Shown here: piece after piece, positions 20,863 to 33,200 of the stretch | How positions within the stretch are numbered: the stretch's first letter is position 1 | Layout: each line of letters starts with the position of its first letter | DNA from: Basidiobolus meristosporus CBS 931.73 | Lineage: Eukaryota; Basidiobolomycota; Basidiobolomycetes; Basidiobolales; Basidiobolaceae | DNA length: 64,000 nucleotides | Assembly (NCBI GenBank): GCA_002104905.1 | Contig: MCFE01000314.1 | Span: 1-64,000, forward strand | Direction: 5' to 3' | Notes under the pieces: generated by a model | What the model saw: the letters and a program-made list of their open reading frames with translations, nothing else | Databases searched by the model: none | What the model was told of the DNA's origin: nothing | Position numbers and translations under genes: made by a program

Positions 20863-23800
20863 TCATTCGTAATGGTGAGGGCTGGAGGGTGTGCTCATGA
20901 CTCGTGGCCCGATTAACCGGCTTCTCCGGTTCATAGCCCGATCTGGTGGTGTGAGGGAATTATTTGTTGAGGTGGAGGGTTTCTTGGGTTGGACATAGTA
21001 GGGCGAAGCCATTTCGGGGAGGTAGGTTGGAGTAGGCTGGCTCAGCCGACTGAAGCCCCTTTTCTGCTGGATTTCGTTGGCCGAGAACCTGTCGAAGAGC
21101 AGTTCTGGTAATTTACAAGTGGCATTTTCAACCGGCCTCGGCGTAGTGTAAACCAGCGGTACGTGGGATTGGGGGGCTGGAAATCTCTCGGTTTTGAAGT
21201 ATGGGTGTTGTGGGCTTTTCCGAGTTTCGTTGTCATTCTCCTTCTCGTCTTTCCACTCGGACCAGTACTTCTCAAGAATGTCGTCCTCAAAGGGATCTAT
21301 CTCTTCTTCAATCAAACCCTCGCCCTTTACATTCGAGCTAAGTTTGCGAGTAGCTCCCCAGGTAAAGTCATCGAAATGCCAAAATGCGTAGATTGGTAAG
21401 ATCAGATTCCAGATCGGGGTGGCGAGAATGAATACCAACATCCAAAGTAAATAAACAAATTTCCTAGTGGTCAATAAGATGACCACGGATTGTAGTATGA
21501 AAATGGAGCCAATAAATATCAAGGGTAGAAGGACGTCCGCGCCATAAGCAGCCTTAAATATCAGGTATAGCAGGAAGATGCAGGAAGAGGGCATGGTTAC
21601 GGTCTGAATCAACTCCAAAGTAACGAAAAATTGCATTGAGCAGCAAAATATTCCACACAGCTCCGACACCAGCATCAATTCCAACAGGTTGTGAACGGTC
21701 GAGTTAATCCAACGACGTCGTTGACTCAAGAGTACTTTGAAATCCTCAGGTACCACTGTTTTACAGATGGCGCTTGACACGAAGATAAGCTTTCGTTTCG
21801 GAAAAGTTCGAAGCATCAACGTAGTCAGGTATCTGTCTTCTCCGAGAAGCAGCAGGTTTTTCTTATGAAGTGTATCTACTACGTTTGTGGAGTATGCCGA
21901 CACTATGTCTGGGTTCGCCAGTATGGGGACGGATTGGTTGTCTTGTTTTGGCGCTTTAATGCGATACATGCAAAAGCATCCAGGAAGACAGGTAACGCCT
22001 CCAAAGATGGACTCAAAGGCTTTTCCGAGGTGGTGAGATGTGTAGTATTCATACACCTAGAGATAGAGCGCCTCTGTTAGCAATGGTTATCAACAAAAGT
22101 TCGAAATCACAGCTGATTACTTGGATCATTGTCACCCACGATTTTCGTTTGTTTGCAACCTTCGTCTCCCCACACAAACCCATCACCATAGGGTCTTTGT
22201 TCATAGCATCCACCATGATGGAGACGCTTTCTGGCTCAACATATGTGTCGGCATCAACCATTAGCACGATCTCAAACTTATCAGGGCTTGTATCCATCAG
22301 GCTTCCAATCCTCTCGAAAAGCTCGAACTCCAAAGGGGTTAGCTTCCCGTTAACGCATATCTTGCTCAGCCACTGAATAAGGATCAGCTGGGAGTCGCGT
22401 TTCCCACGATTTCCCGCTCTGGGTCTTTTCCGTTCTTCACCAAATCCGCATTTGACTATGACTACCATGGGAACACGACGGCCTTGGCAAGAGTAAAACC
22501 CTACGTGAACCTGAGCCATGTTCTTCCGCATAGCGCCTTGGCCGATTGAGATGTAGGGCTTGGGTTCAGGCGAGAGGAGCTGCGAATCCCAAGGTTCCAG
22601 CATCGACAGGGTAATCTCAGGCGTGGATTTATCATTTCCAGACCCGGTGACGTCCCCGTCGCAAACGATGAAAAGAAGCTTGTGCTTATCGTCGTAGGTT
22701 GACAAAGCCAGGGAGTCTAGCGTAGCACGGATGGACTTTTCGCTTTCCGAGTAGCAAGTAACCAGCATGATCACATAGGTCAGGTCTTTCTTGGCGACCG
22801 CATCAGCTTCCTTTTTTGCCTTGCGATTGTAGGAGCGAGATATTATCCAGCTAAACAGTATCGAGCATATGTATTTGAAGAAGATGATACAGAACAGGAT
22901 TGTTGAGCATGTGATGACAATCAGGTTGGATGCAAAGCAGCCGAGCGTTGTCCCATCCACCCTGCCCACCAGAAGCTGGTCGTTGAAGCAGGGAATCAGC
23001 TCAGCCAGACTAGGGTCCCTTAGGATATCGAGAGTAGCGTCTCGACCAACAAAACGCAAAAGCTGCTGGTTGTTGTCCCCAAAATAGGACTCGTTCTTTG
23101 ACAGGTACTTCTCCAACGAGTAGACTCTTTCGTTGTACACGAAGAGTTTTCGGTCCTTATCTCGAATCCGGGACCAAGAAAATGCCACGTAGTTGTTGAT
23201 GCTTGTTTCCTCCAGGTCCCGACGGGCGTTTCGACTTGTGTGGCAGTGCAGTCTAGAATCCCTATTTACAAACTGACACGTGGGCGTTTTGGTTGGCCAT
23301 CGTTTGCACAAAGACCTTTCTGGGTCCGAGGGGAAGAAATCGCTAATATCTTTGCCTACGAGGGACTCAATCAGAGGCTGCAGGTCCTCGTCTTTCAGGG
23401 GAAGAATCGGCCGATGGAACTGATATTTGAAGTAATCTCGAACATTGTATAGTCTGCCTCGCACGATCATTAGCTGCATATCCTTAGAATCTGGCCCGTA
23501 CCTATTGAGAACGTCCTCGGGAAAGATAGGGGTGTTCTTTGTACATACCATTTGCGCGAACCCAAACGTAGCAAACCCAAGAAACCCGGAGATCAAGATG
23601 ATGATGAGGCATAGGGCTGCTTTCTCTCTCCAAGCTTGTATGGTGTCAGGGTCGTCCATCTTAGAGACACTTCTTAGACACTTGTCGAAGCAACAGAACG
23701 TAAGGACCTGGGAGCAGGATCTCCATTTGCTGGTCCTCCGGTTGTCGTTTGGGTCCAGTTGATCGTCCCAGGATTTCATTCCCAAGTGATTTCCAATTTT

Positions 23801-25010
23801 TCCTCCGGGCACGTTTGTTGCTGGCAACCCTCGCAGGGATCGTCTTCTCAGAGACCTTGACATTTTCTGGACAAACGGGGAAAATGAAGGTAGCTGTGGC
23901 GGTCTGTGAGGTTGAGCGGGTGTGTACATATATTGAGCTTGGCGCTCGTTCGCGATGGGATTTCCTTCAACGGAAGAGAAGTCAGGTTCGTTTATCGTTG
24001 ATGCTGGAATGATGCCAGGTAAATGAGGGATGGGATCCAGAGCGGAATGAATTGCAGGATGCTTGCCCACAACAGGGATCGTGTCTCTGCTATGTTCTTG
24101 AAATGTGGTTGCTTTTTTTGAATGTTTTATCAACAGTCTAGCTGTCTTGGATTGACCCGCACTATATGCTAAATCCAGTGCGGTTTTCCCGTTCAAAGCC
24201 TCAATAGAGGGATCAGCGCTGGCAGTAAGTAATCTACAACAGATAGCATACTGTCCCGAGTATGCAGCCAGCATCAAAGCGCTCCATCCAAACTATTGAA
24301 AAACGAGAGTTAGAGTCAGGCCAGCGAGGCATGTAGGCGAGATTCTACCTTGTCAGTCAGATCAACACTAGCCTTGTATTTGAGTAGGGTCTCCACAACC
24401 CCGATGTGGCCAGCGTAGCTTGCCATCATTAATGCAGACTTGGAGGTGATGTCTCTAGAGTTGATCTTGGCTTCCCCATGCTTCAGCAGCAGCACGGACA
24501 AGGAAACGAATCCGTTGTATGCCGCAATGATCAGCGGGCTCATTCCTTCCTTTGGAAGTATGAGAGTTAGGGTCGGGGACATCTTGAATTCTGTATTGGA
24601 AACGTACATTATTCTTCATATTCACATCGGCCCCAGCGCGAATCAGAATCTTGGCTGCCTTGACCTGACCGAAGTTACAAGCGTAATGTAGAGCTGTCTG
24701 GCCTTCGTCGTCTGGCAACACACGGTTATTGTTGGACGGGTCTGGGCAGAGATAAAGCAGGGTTACCTTTCTGGTCCAGGTTGACAGGCCTCAGGGAACA
24801 CAGGTAAGATAGCATCTTGAGGCTGTTTGAGGTGACAGCGGCAGATAAAGGGGTTTTCCCATTGGCATTTCGAATGTTATTGAGATTGTAGGGGGATTTT
24901 TCGAGCAGCTTCCACAGAGTAGAGACTCTGTCCTGTTTGATTGCCTTGAAAATAATATGTAGTGACTCAATATGTGAGGGCTCGACGCACTCATTTGAAC
25001 CACTCTGCAT
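20863..25010 (-). CDS. Ankyrin-repeat chitin synthase (class IV-like)
   Basis: About 1314 residues from five exons: 25010-24767, 24741-24608, 24549-24349, 24292-22121 and 22056-20863. The first ~300 residues hold ankyrin repeats ([72 protein letters not shown]). A first membrane segment and a cytochrome-b5-like stretch ([17 protein letters not shown]) follow, then the GT2 catalytic core: [32 protein letters not shown] and QRRRWINS, and a C-terminal multi-pass membrane block. It polymerises UDP-GlcNAc into chitin at the plasma membrane. Three introns (56-64 nt) have clear GT..AG and CTAAC-like sites; the first is ambiguous (see findings). A Met at 25217 would add 69 unlikely residues. It is head-to-head with a Chs7 gene. 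Confidence 0.85.
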
Positions 25011-25747
25011 GAAATATCTATAGCAGGAATTGTGACGCCCTGGTACGAGGTGCCGAAGGATGGATTGATGGTAAAGAAAAGAGGAAATGGTGAGATCCAA
25101 GACTAGCACCAATGATGTGTGGCTGAGCTTAGTAGAAAGGAAAATCAGTTGATCGATGGGGGTAACAGCGGAGGGAAGTGAGGATGGTACAATCCAGTAT
25201 CGAGAAGTGAGAACCATTGAGGTGTGAAGTTCAGAAGTTACTTCATTTGCAAGAGTAACCGAGGAATCCGTTGTCGGTTCGTTTTTGTTGCTGCGCGAGT
25301 CCCCCTGAATCCCATTCTCTACGCGCTGACCACGCGGCTGGTTATTCTGGTGGCAGATACTCGTGGCAACGATTTCGGAGTGCAGATCGCTTTCATTTCA
25401 TTCGGGAGGATGGTGATCAGAGCCTCGGTGTTACTGACGACAGGCAAGCCTATACTCATTGAAGTCTTCATGTAAATGCGCCTCTATGCATTCTCCAAGC
25501 TGCCTAGGAAATAAGTTCGTTGTCCATGCGCTATGTACAGATTCTCGTTTTAGCTACCATATTGTGTAATATGCGATGCGCTATATTTCACTGATACATC
25601 TGTCGCTCCCGCTACCTTTTTATCCTTAACGAAGCAGCTGTAGCTCGACTTTTCTCAACAGAAAGGTCCTAAAGCTCCTTTTGGTTTCCCTTTCCTTAAC
25701 CCTAATCTCCCTACTAAACCCCCTTAATCCATCTAACCTTTCGAATC
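25011..25747. other. Divergent promoter region between chitin synthase and Chs7
   Basis: 737 bases with no gene. Since it separates two oppositely oriented genes acting in the same pathway, it probably holds both promoters. A pyrimidine-rich tract precedes the Chs7 ATG. I could not identify specific factor sites. Confidence 0.45.
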
Positions 25748-26915
25748 ATGAAGGTTCCAAGCTTTCCTGATATCTGCCGTAAAGCGCCATTGACCATATG
25801 CCCATTGCTCGGTGTCGGGGGCAAAGGTATTGAGCCACAGTGCTATTCACGGAACTTTGAGCTGGGCGAAACGATCTTATTTGAGTTTGGTAGATCCTTG
25901 GTCTGTCTCCTCTGCCCCATTCCTACACTAACGCATGTGCAGCGGCCATTGTAGTTTATCTTGCAGCGATAGTGATGGGTGTGATAATGGTCTATCATGT
26001 CAATATGAAATACACAGCAGTAGGTAAGTAGCTCTACAGCCAACGCCACTCACCCGGCTCTAACAAGCCCTCCAGGACGTAAAGAGATGGCAATCTTCTT
26101 CTATTTGTACATGTTAGCCACAGTGGTGGAGATGCTTCTTGTTTCAGGAGTGATTTCACCAGCGTTTGCAGTATATCCGGTAAGAGAACAACCATTCCAT
26201 CGTCTCTAGCTTTTGCTCACGACGATTCTCCAATAGTGGATGACTGCTGCCCATATCGGACTGATAAGTGCTTCCATTTGGGCTCTCTTTCTGAACGGAT
26301 TCATCGGATTCCAATTCATCGAGGATAGTACCCCCCTCTCCCTCTGGGTAAGGCGTCGTGTTTCTTGCGCTCATCCCTGATTTACGTAATTTACTTGGAT
26401 TTCAGGGAATTCGTTGGACATCTCTGCTGGTATTTGGAGTGGCATACTTCATATCCATCGGAACCACTCAGGAATTCTTCAGATTCCTATCTCCTACGAA
26501 CAGCTTCCCGCTGTGGATCATGTACTTCGTGCTGAACGGCGCGATGATTCTGATCTATTTCCTGCTTCAGATTGTGTTGGTCTTCAAGACGTTAGATGTT
26601 CGCTGGCCATTAGGTAATCCAGTGAAACGAATTGGCTGAAGCATTGCGTGCTGATATTTCAATCCAGGGGATATAATACTTGCCGCGGGATTTTTCGGGA
26701 TCGGCCAGGCCGCACTATACTTCTTTTCGGATCCGATATGCGTGTATACCAACCACTACATCGACGGAGTCTTCTTCGGGGTGTTGTGCACGTTGCTCTC
26801 GGTGATGATGGTATACAAGTATTGGGACTCAATCACCAAGGAGGATCTGGAGTTCGCTGTGAGCAGTGTCAATCCGATTTGGGAGATGAAAATGAGCCAC
26901 AAAGACCTCTCATAG
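25748..26915 (+). CDS. CHS7: Chitin synthase export chaperone Chs7, copy 1
   Basis: A 297-residue, seven-span ER membrane protein of the Chs7 family, needed in yeast for exit of chitin synthase Chs3 from the ER. Six exons: 25748-25889, 25943-26023, 26076-26179, 26237-26347, 26406-26613, 26668-26915; introns 52-58 nt. Family marks: DICRKAPLTICPLLG and GIEPQCYSRNFEL near the start, KYTAVGRKEMAIFFYLYML, NGFIGFQF, TLDVRWPLGD, HYIDGVFFGVLCTLLSVMMV and [14 protein letters not shown]. All junctions keep frame. It lies next to the chitin synthase gene, which fits a shared role, and has a paralogue at 33878-35130 with the same intron positions. Confidence 0.92.
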
Positions 26916-27117
26916 TGCAAAGATATCATTGACGACGCTTCCCAATATATCGCCCTGTGTAGATATCTAAACTCGACCATAGATCCGCTGTACCCACCCC
27001 TTTCACCCATCCTCTGACGCGAGTGCCCATGTAAACAGTCTCATTAAAGAAAGCCATGATTTATTTACCAACCATCCTTGTTAGCTATAGTACATGAGGA
27101 GCAAAGGACCGTGGACT

Positions 27118-27689
27118 TTAGATAAAAGGATTGGCGATTTCTTCAGAGCCATCAAGAGGCGAAATTAACACTACGGAGGGGCCTCGACAAACAATTAGAC
27201 CAAGGTTGCGGGTTTGATCCAAAAGGCGATTGGGATTCTCGGGATCTTGTGTGTTCAGGGTTAGTAACAGATCGGTCGGAGTCAAAGCCGCTTAATACGT
27301 ACCTCTAAGGCATTCGTTAGTCTCATCCAGGACCAGGTTTAAGAGAGGATCGAATCCTTTTAGCGAGCCCACCACTATCCAAGGCCAAAGGTGAGTGGAG
27401 GGTGGTTCTACCTAAAGCTGCAATATATGACTAACCTTCACGGCCACCGCTAAACTTCACTCTGATCTGCTTATCCATGTACTTTCCTAAATCGAGGATG
27501 GATTCTTTCTTGGGCTTTTGCTCGAACGAGCCACCGCGATTTCCACGCCCAGAATTTCCACCTCTGCCACCACGACCGCCTCTGTCATTACCACGTCCAC
27601 GTCCCTACGAAAACAGTCAAGTATGGAGGTTAAAACGGCGATCTCCACCCCAACAGTATAGCATCTTTGAAATTTACTCTGTCAGACAT
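27118..27689 (-). CDS. LSM7: U6 snRNA-associated Sm-like protein LSm7
   Basis: A 126-residue Sm-fold protein from four exons: 27689-27678 (12 coding bases), 27604-27436, 27374-27303 and 27245-27118. LSm7 is a subunit of the LSm1-7 (cytoplasmic mRNA decapping) and LSm2-8 (U6 snRNA) rings. Sm1 motif: KESILDLGKYMDKQIRVKF then GGREV, GSLKGFDPLLNLVLDE; Sm2: RNLGLIVCRGPSVVLISP. The N terminus is extended by about 25 residues of RGG/GRGR repeats (GRGRGNDRGGRGGRGG), not usual for LSm7 and a likely RNA-binding or arginine-methylated tail. Introns are 57-73 nt. It lies 155 bases downstream of CLP1 on the same strand. Confidence 0.9.
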
Positions 27690-27844
27690 CGTTTACAAAA
27701 TAAAGTGATATAACAACAATTAACACTGGAAGCGAGATATACACAAGTCGAAGAAAAAATTCTGGTGAATTCGTAAGTTGGGATTGAAAAATCTACATTC
27801 ATTTCTCGTTTATTTTAATCTAATCAGTGATTTTGGTTGATTGA

Positions 27845-29895
27845 TTATGTCTCCACCCATTTGAAGGTTCCCATCAAGAGCTTACTATTCGGGAGTTTGC
27901 CTGGGCAAGGGGAGAGGAAGGTGATCTTGGACTTGGCATCATCCACCTCCGAGCTACGTTTCAACGGGGTTAGTGGTTCATTCTAGGTTAGCAACTTTCC
28001 AAGGAACTTACGTGTAGATAAACCCTGCGACGTTGCTACGAAGCAAGTCCGCTTCATCGGTTGACTCCGAGTTGATCACTGCTAGAATAGAGTGGAACAA
28101 CATATCCCCGGGTTTGAGGCTTACCAGTTGAGTCTCACTAACTTTCCGATCTATGCCAATGGGGAGGGCTGATGATGGAGCAAGAGAATCTGTACGATTG
28201 TGTTTGTAAATAGCCGCCCTATTGCTAAATGCTGCCGCCACAACCTACCTTCACCCACACGATAAACAGTGATGTCTTCATAGCTGACAAGGGTGGAGTA
28301 AGGTGACAGCTCCATCTTTGGAGTGCCATAGAAATATTCCCGGATTTTCTGCATTTGATCTGCTCTTCTGAATGCTGGGTCTCGGTTGACAACCTAGATG
28401 ATGGGATTATCAATGTCACGAAAAACCAACGCACCAACCCAACGCGTGGCTTACCCCTCCCGATTTTGACAGCTTTAATATGGTGAGCCCGGGATTGTTC
28501 CCGTTGGCCCTCACCATCTCACTGTACAATCTTTCTTGGCCCACAACCAGCAACACATTCACTAGTCAAAGGTAAGTATACGCTGTTCTACGCCAACATA
28601 GAAAACATGCCCACCGGAAAAAGCGTTGATTGCGTTTTGGATGATATCATGACCGACGTTGTTGATCAGCCCGTTGGTATCGATGATGATTCCAGAAGCC
28701 CTAGCTATTCCCTCGGAAATTTGGATTCAGCATCGGCCAGAGTGAGGAAAGCATACTTGGGCATGACTTACCATCGTTGTCTTCTTTAACACGTGCCCTC
28801 ACCGTATCTGCCATCTGGTTTACTAGCAGGTTGAATAACTTTGGATTCTCCGCCGGGCTGGAGTATCCGTAGTAATAGACCAGTGGCATGGTGAAAGTCC
28901 CCATTCCAGGTACGTTTGCGGCTGAATAACCGAATCCCTCCTCGGCATCAATCATCTGGTTGATCGATGTAGCAGAGAGTGTACCTGGCATTGTGATCGA
29001 ACCCTAAATGCCATTGAGATAAGTCAAAGGGAGTGGACAACAGACTGGCCGGGTTTGAGGACGTACTTCCTCGGGATCCATATCGACATATATGGGTTCT
29101 CTCCCGCGTTTCAATGCATAGTTGAGAAGAATTCTAGCGAGCGAGGTCTTTCCGGCGTCAGTAGGTCCGATAATCATGATCTACAAGGAGAGTTCTCAAA
29201 GTGTTACGATGGCTTCAGGTAAGAAGGTCTCCAGGGATTTAACTCTACCCTAGGCCCTCCTGAGTTGGTCGCCTCGGCCCGCTCACGAAGATTCTCTAGG
29301 GCGAGGTGTGTGTTTAAATAACTGATCATTGGTGTCTCGTTTGCAACATATTCGACGGCGCATTTCCCAGCAAGGTATTCGCCAAGTAAAGTCAAGGAAT
29401 AATGGGTCCAGTGATTGATAAAGGAAACTTTGAATGGATTTCGTTAAAGGATATTTCAAAAGTGCATCCATGCCAAGTGAATAAAGCCAGCTTTTTCCCA
29501 CAGAACTCATACTCTCGACCAACAATGAGCTCTGTGCCAAATATCTCCGCTGTACCGGATAGCAACTATTTCGGGGGAGAGGCGAATATCAGGTTGAGTA
29601 AACGTATGTGGCGAATTAATCGCGTAAGGTATGAAGTATCTCGAGTTTATTCACTCGGGAATGAGACATGTAGATCCATGTCAACATGGAGAGGTGGATT
29701 CCCAGATGGTTCCATACCCGATTCTATTGAGGACCTACCTTTATTGATATTTTGTCTTTGTAGTCTACTTCGAATCTAAACTCATGTTCAGGATCGAGCT
29801 TCCATTCCTTTGGAGCGCCCTATTTTGAACTCGATTAGCCATTTCGGGTCGTCAAATCTAAAAGTGTAGAAGGTTACTTGTTGCTGACTGTTCAT
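27845..29895 (-). CDS. CLP1: Polyribonucleotide 5'-hydroxyl-kinase / cleavage factor Clp1
   Basis: A 436-residue protein from eleven exons (29895-29878, 29819-29739, 29565-29455, 29374-29249, 29180-29067, 29003-28772, 28704-28615, 28561-28455, 28393-28249, 28189-28012, 27953-27845). Clp1 belongs to mRNA 3'-end cleavage factor IA/CFIIm and the tRNA splicing complex. N-terminal domain: EWKLDPEHEFRFEV, GTAEIFGTEL; P-loop GPTDAGKTSLAR; then YVDMDPEEGSITMPGT, SGIIIDTNGL, IREYFYG and a C-terminal domain ending SPCPGKLPNSKLLMGT. The P-loop keeps GKT, so ATP binding is likely. One intron (29454-29375) is of the U12 AT-AC type; another (from 28614) has donor GTGGGC. Divergent from the methyltransferase gene at 30260. 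Confidence 0.92.
29375..29454 (-). other. U12-type AT-AC intron in CLP1
   Basis: 80 nt. The 5' end is ATATCCTTT, the exact minor-spliceosome consensus; TTCCTTGAC (29391-29399) matches the U12 branch consensus TTCCTTRAC; the intron ends in AC 16 bases later. It sits in phase 0 between TTT GAA and CTT GCT, joining GCTFE to LAGKCAVEYV, which restores the Clp1 reading frame. No GT-AG pair does this. Confidence 0.9.
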
Positions 29896-30259
29896 TGGGA
29901 TATGCTAATGAATAGTGCTCTAAACACCCTTCACGAACGGGTTTGTATTAAATAAAAGAAACTATATGCATGTATTCAAGTGGTGCAAAATCGGCCAGAA
30001 CGGGTAGGGTGTCATGATGATCCTGGTAATCATCTAACAGTAACTGTGCATAAAATAAAGCGAATGTAAACGGAATTCAGTAGTGAAAAATGGCCAGTAT
30101 GGTTACTGCGTCGTCACAAAAACCGAACTAAACTGATAAATATTCAACTATTTACCTTAACCAATAGCCATCAATGCTCAAAATCATAAACAACTCCCTT
30201 CCAGCAATCCATACCCCATTGCTGCAATAATAGAGACCCGGAGTTTGCGAAGGACGCAT

Positions 30260-33200
30260 ATGTCAGAGCAGTTCCCACTTTACCAGAGCTTTAAAGGAAA
30301 GGGGAAACTCGTTGAAAAAGTCCCTTTCGACAGTCCAAAAACCAAACGGCGAAAACTATGCTTATCTCTCAAACGAAGCCGTGAACTAAACCAAAAATGC
30401 GAAAACCTTGGTGTTGCTTCAGGCTCCAAAGTTTCCGACAAACTGGAAGTAAGTTACACGTAGAAGCCCACGAATTCCCTTTACCGAGTATTGACCGTAC
30501 CATTCTTTCGGCCAGGCTTTCTCCTCAGATTTAGACGGCGTTTTTCAAGATGTCTGGTCACTGGACGTTTTAACTGACAGTGATTCACAATCGTTTTTTG
30601 CCACTACAGTATCTGAGAGTACAATGGATTGTACATTCAAAGATGCCTTGGCCAGTTCTTCACATTTATCTGAGGTAGCTATTGTGAGTATACCGACTGA
30701 GGGTACAGAGCAACCTTCTACATTTGGCACTGGCACGAAAGATGAAGAATGTTTAGTGCGCGATGACTGTGAAATGGAAATTGTCCAAGCAGGTATTGAC
30801 ATAAAACCGACCAAGTCACGTATGTAACAATGCAAATACCTATCCACAGCCAATGTTTTCCTCGTTTGACCTTCCTTTTAATACGAATATGAAAAATTAG
30901 CAAACGAACCTCCCGACTGCTTACTCGAAGATAAAAGCTCCATTGCTCAACTAGATGAATTATTAGAATTCGTAGATACTCCCAAAGAGGAAAGTATCAA
31001 ACCCTTAGGCGAGGCAGTTCCAAGCAAACTTCCTTACACTCCAAGATCCTTACGTAAAGGCGAGAATGTCTTCTCCAAAGAACAAGTCAAGAAGTGGTCC
31101 AGTGCCCGCATACATGCCTGGGAAAATCGACACACGAACCCTGACGCGTTTTACTACAGATTTGTTGGTATGAAATACTCCTTTTCTATGATTACTGAGC
31201 TGTTCCAGTTGCTGACAGACGCCTTCTACAGACCCCGATGAACTGCAGGCAAATGGGGGCTTTAGCAAGAAAGATCACGAACATTTTATGGCCAGACTCG
31301 AAGAATTCAAAGAGAAAGGGTACCGTATTGGCTCTTCATGGGGAATTTTCAGCATGGGGATCCCTCACAAGGTATACCAAGAGTCTAAAGCAGCGGGAGC
31401 CGAGTAACACTGGGATTCATATTTCTTATCCTCTAGGCTGGGTACCAGTGCAGCTCGTACTATCGTAAACTAATTGAACAGCGTAAAGTGGAAGACCCAT
31501 CATATGCCATTGTTAACGGCAAGTTATCGATGATTGACAAGGGCCGGAAAGATGGCCGATCGGTGGAGGGCAGCCTAAGTGTAGCTTGGAATAGTGCGGA
31601 GGTTCAAGAGGTCGAAAAGAATGTGAACCAGTGGCTGAAGGAGTTTCACAACAGAGACATCAGGTAGTTGAGAATATTCTGATTTCCCACTACTAGGCCA
31701 TTATTAACCCCACAATGAAGCCAAGCATCAAGTATCAAAAAGATCTCTAAACCAAAAGCCAAGCCACTTTTTTCTACAGCCCATAAAGCCTTGGAGAACA
31801 ATGCGGCACAGGCAATGAAAGAGCAAACAACCAAACTCCCAGCAAAGCAAATGGAGATAGAAGATGAATTTGAAATCTTCCCAGGGCTTCAAGCTCAGTC
31901 AATAGCCAAGCCCCCTCGTTCTGAAAGCAAGCTCTTGCAAAAGTATAAGGAGTTGGCTCCCATCATGCCAGGCAAATCCAATCTACTCCGACAAAGCTCC
32001 AAGGCCTCTACGCTGTCTCAGTACATGGATCATGTGAAGAAGTATGTGAATTTAGAGATGTCGAAGGAATCTCTAGACCTCCTACTTAAACGTTGCTAAT
32101 TGTAGGGCCCATGCTCGCAAGGCTCTGGAATTTCCAATTATCCAGAAATATACCCACAGGTAGGTTACGTGACACTATTCTTATGGAGGAAATTATTCAT
32201 ACCCTTTGAAGCTTTAGAGCTAGCCATACCACTTCTGCAAAAGTCAGACCCAATCATGTCAAGCCACTTCAACGGGATCTTTCTGCGTTTTGGCAGGTAA
32301 GCTCTGCAATTGTGGACAATGGAATTTTCCGTGGTATTCATGCTGATGTCGATATTGAAGGGTGTAAAAAGTCCTCGTGTTGAAGGCCCAGAGCCACCGG
32401 TTTACAAAATTCCTTTCGATATTCCCAGCACTTGGGCCCGGAAGATAGTACCAGTAGCTGAAGAGCCGATACCATCTACCGAAAACATGTATGTTAAGAA
32501 TGAGTATCATCGATTAGGACGTTGTAACTGACTGGCTCACATACCAATAGATATATCGAAACTAACGATCTATTGAGCTTGGGTTTTGACGACTTATTCA
32601 AGAAACACGTCGAGGGAGATGGCCTGGAAGGCATTCTGATCGATCCTCCTTGGGAAATACTGATGGCGGATGATGAAAGGTCAAAATGCTACTTACAAGT
32701 GGAGCAGCTGGTATTTCGTGTAATTGTTCCCCCCCCCCCTACGACTCTATCTAAACTACCAATCTATCAGGAAACGCTGCTAAATAGAGTGTTGACCTAT
32801 CTCCCCATGGGTCTCATCTTTATTTGGACCCACAAAATCTTAACCCCTGATGTTGTCCATATAATGCTGAACTTGGGTAATGTGAAGATGGCACTGTGGA
32901 CGGCTATATGAGTCTAACGTCAAGACATGCTGTAGATTGTAGATATGTTGAAAATCTGGCCTGGTTTAAGAAAAAGATCAACAACACTCACACAAACCAT
33001 CCCTCCTCATACTTCAGAAGGTCCAAAGAGACCCTACTGATTTTCAAGAAAGTAATCCGAGTTTAGATGAAAGGATCCCCGCAATTGAGTTATCTAACGT
33101 GGCCTCTGAAATCTAGGGAGATGGTTTCGATATCCGACATCAGCGTACTGCCGATGTTGTAGTTGACTTCGAGAAGCCAAAGAGTCACTGGATAGAACAA

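Noticed and set aside
25692-25700. TTCCTTAAC upstream of Chs7 copy 1, a U12 branch-site match, considered as a 5'-leader U12 intron.
   Set aside because: No ATATCC or GTATCC donor at a suitable distance upstream; pyrimidine-rich promoter sequence explains it.
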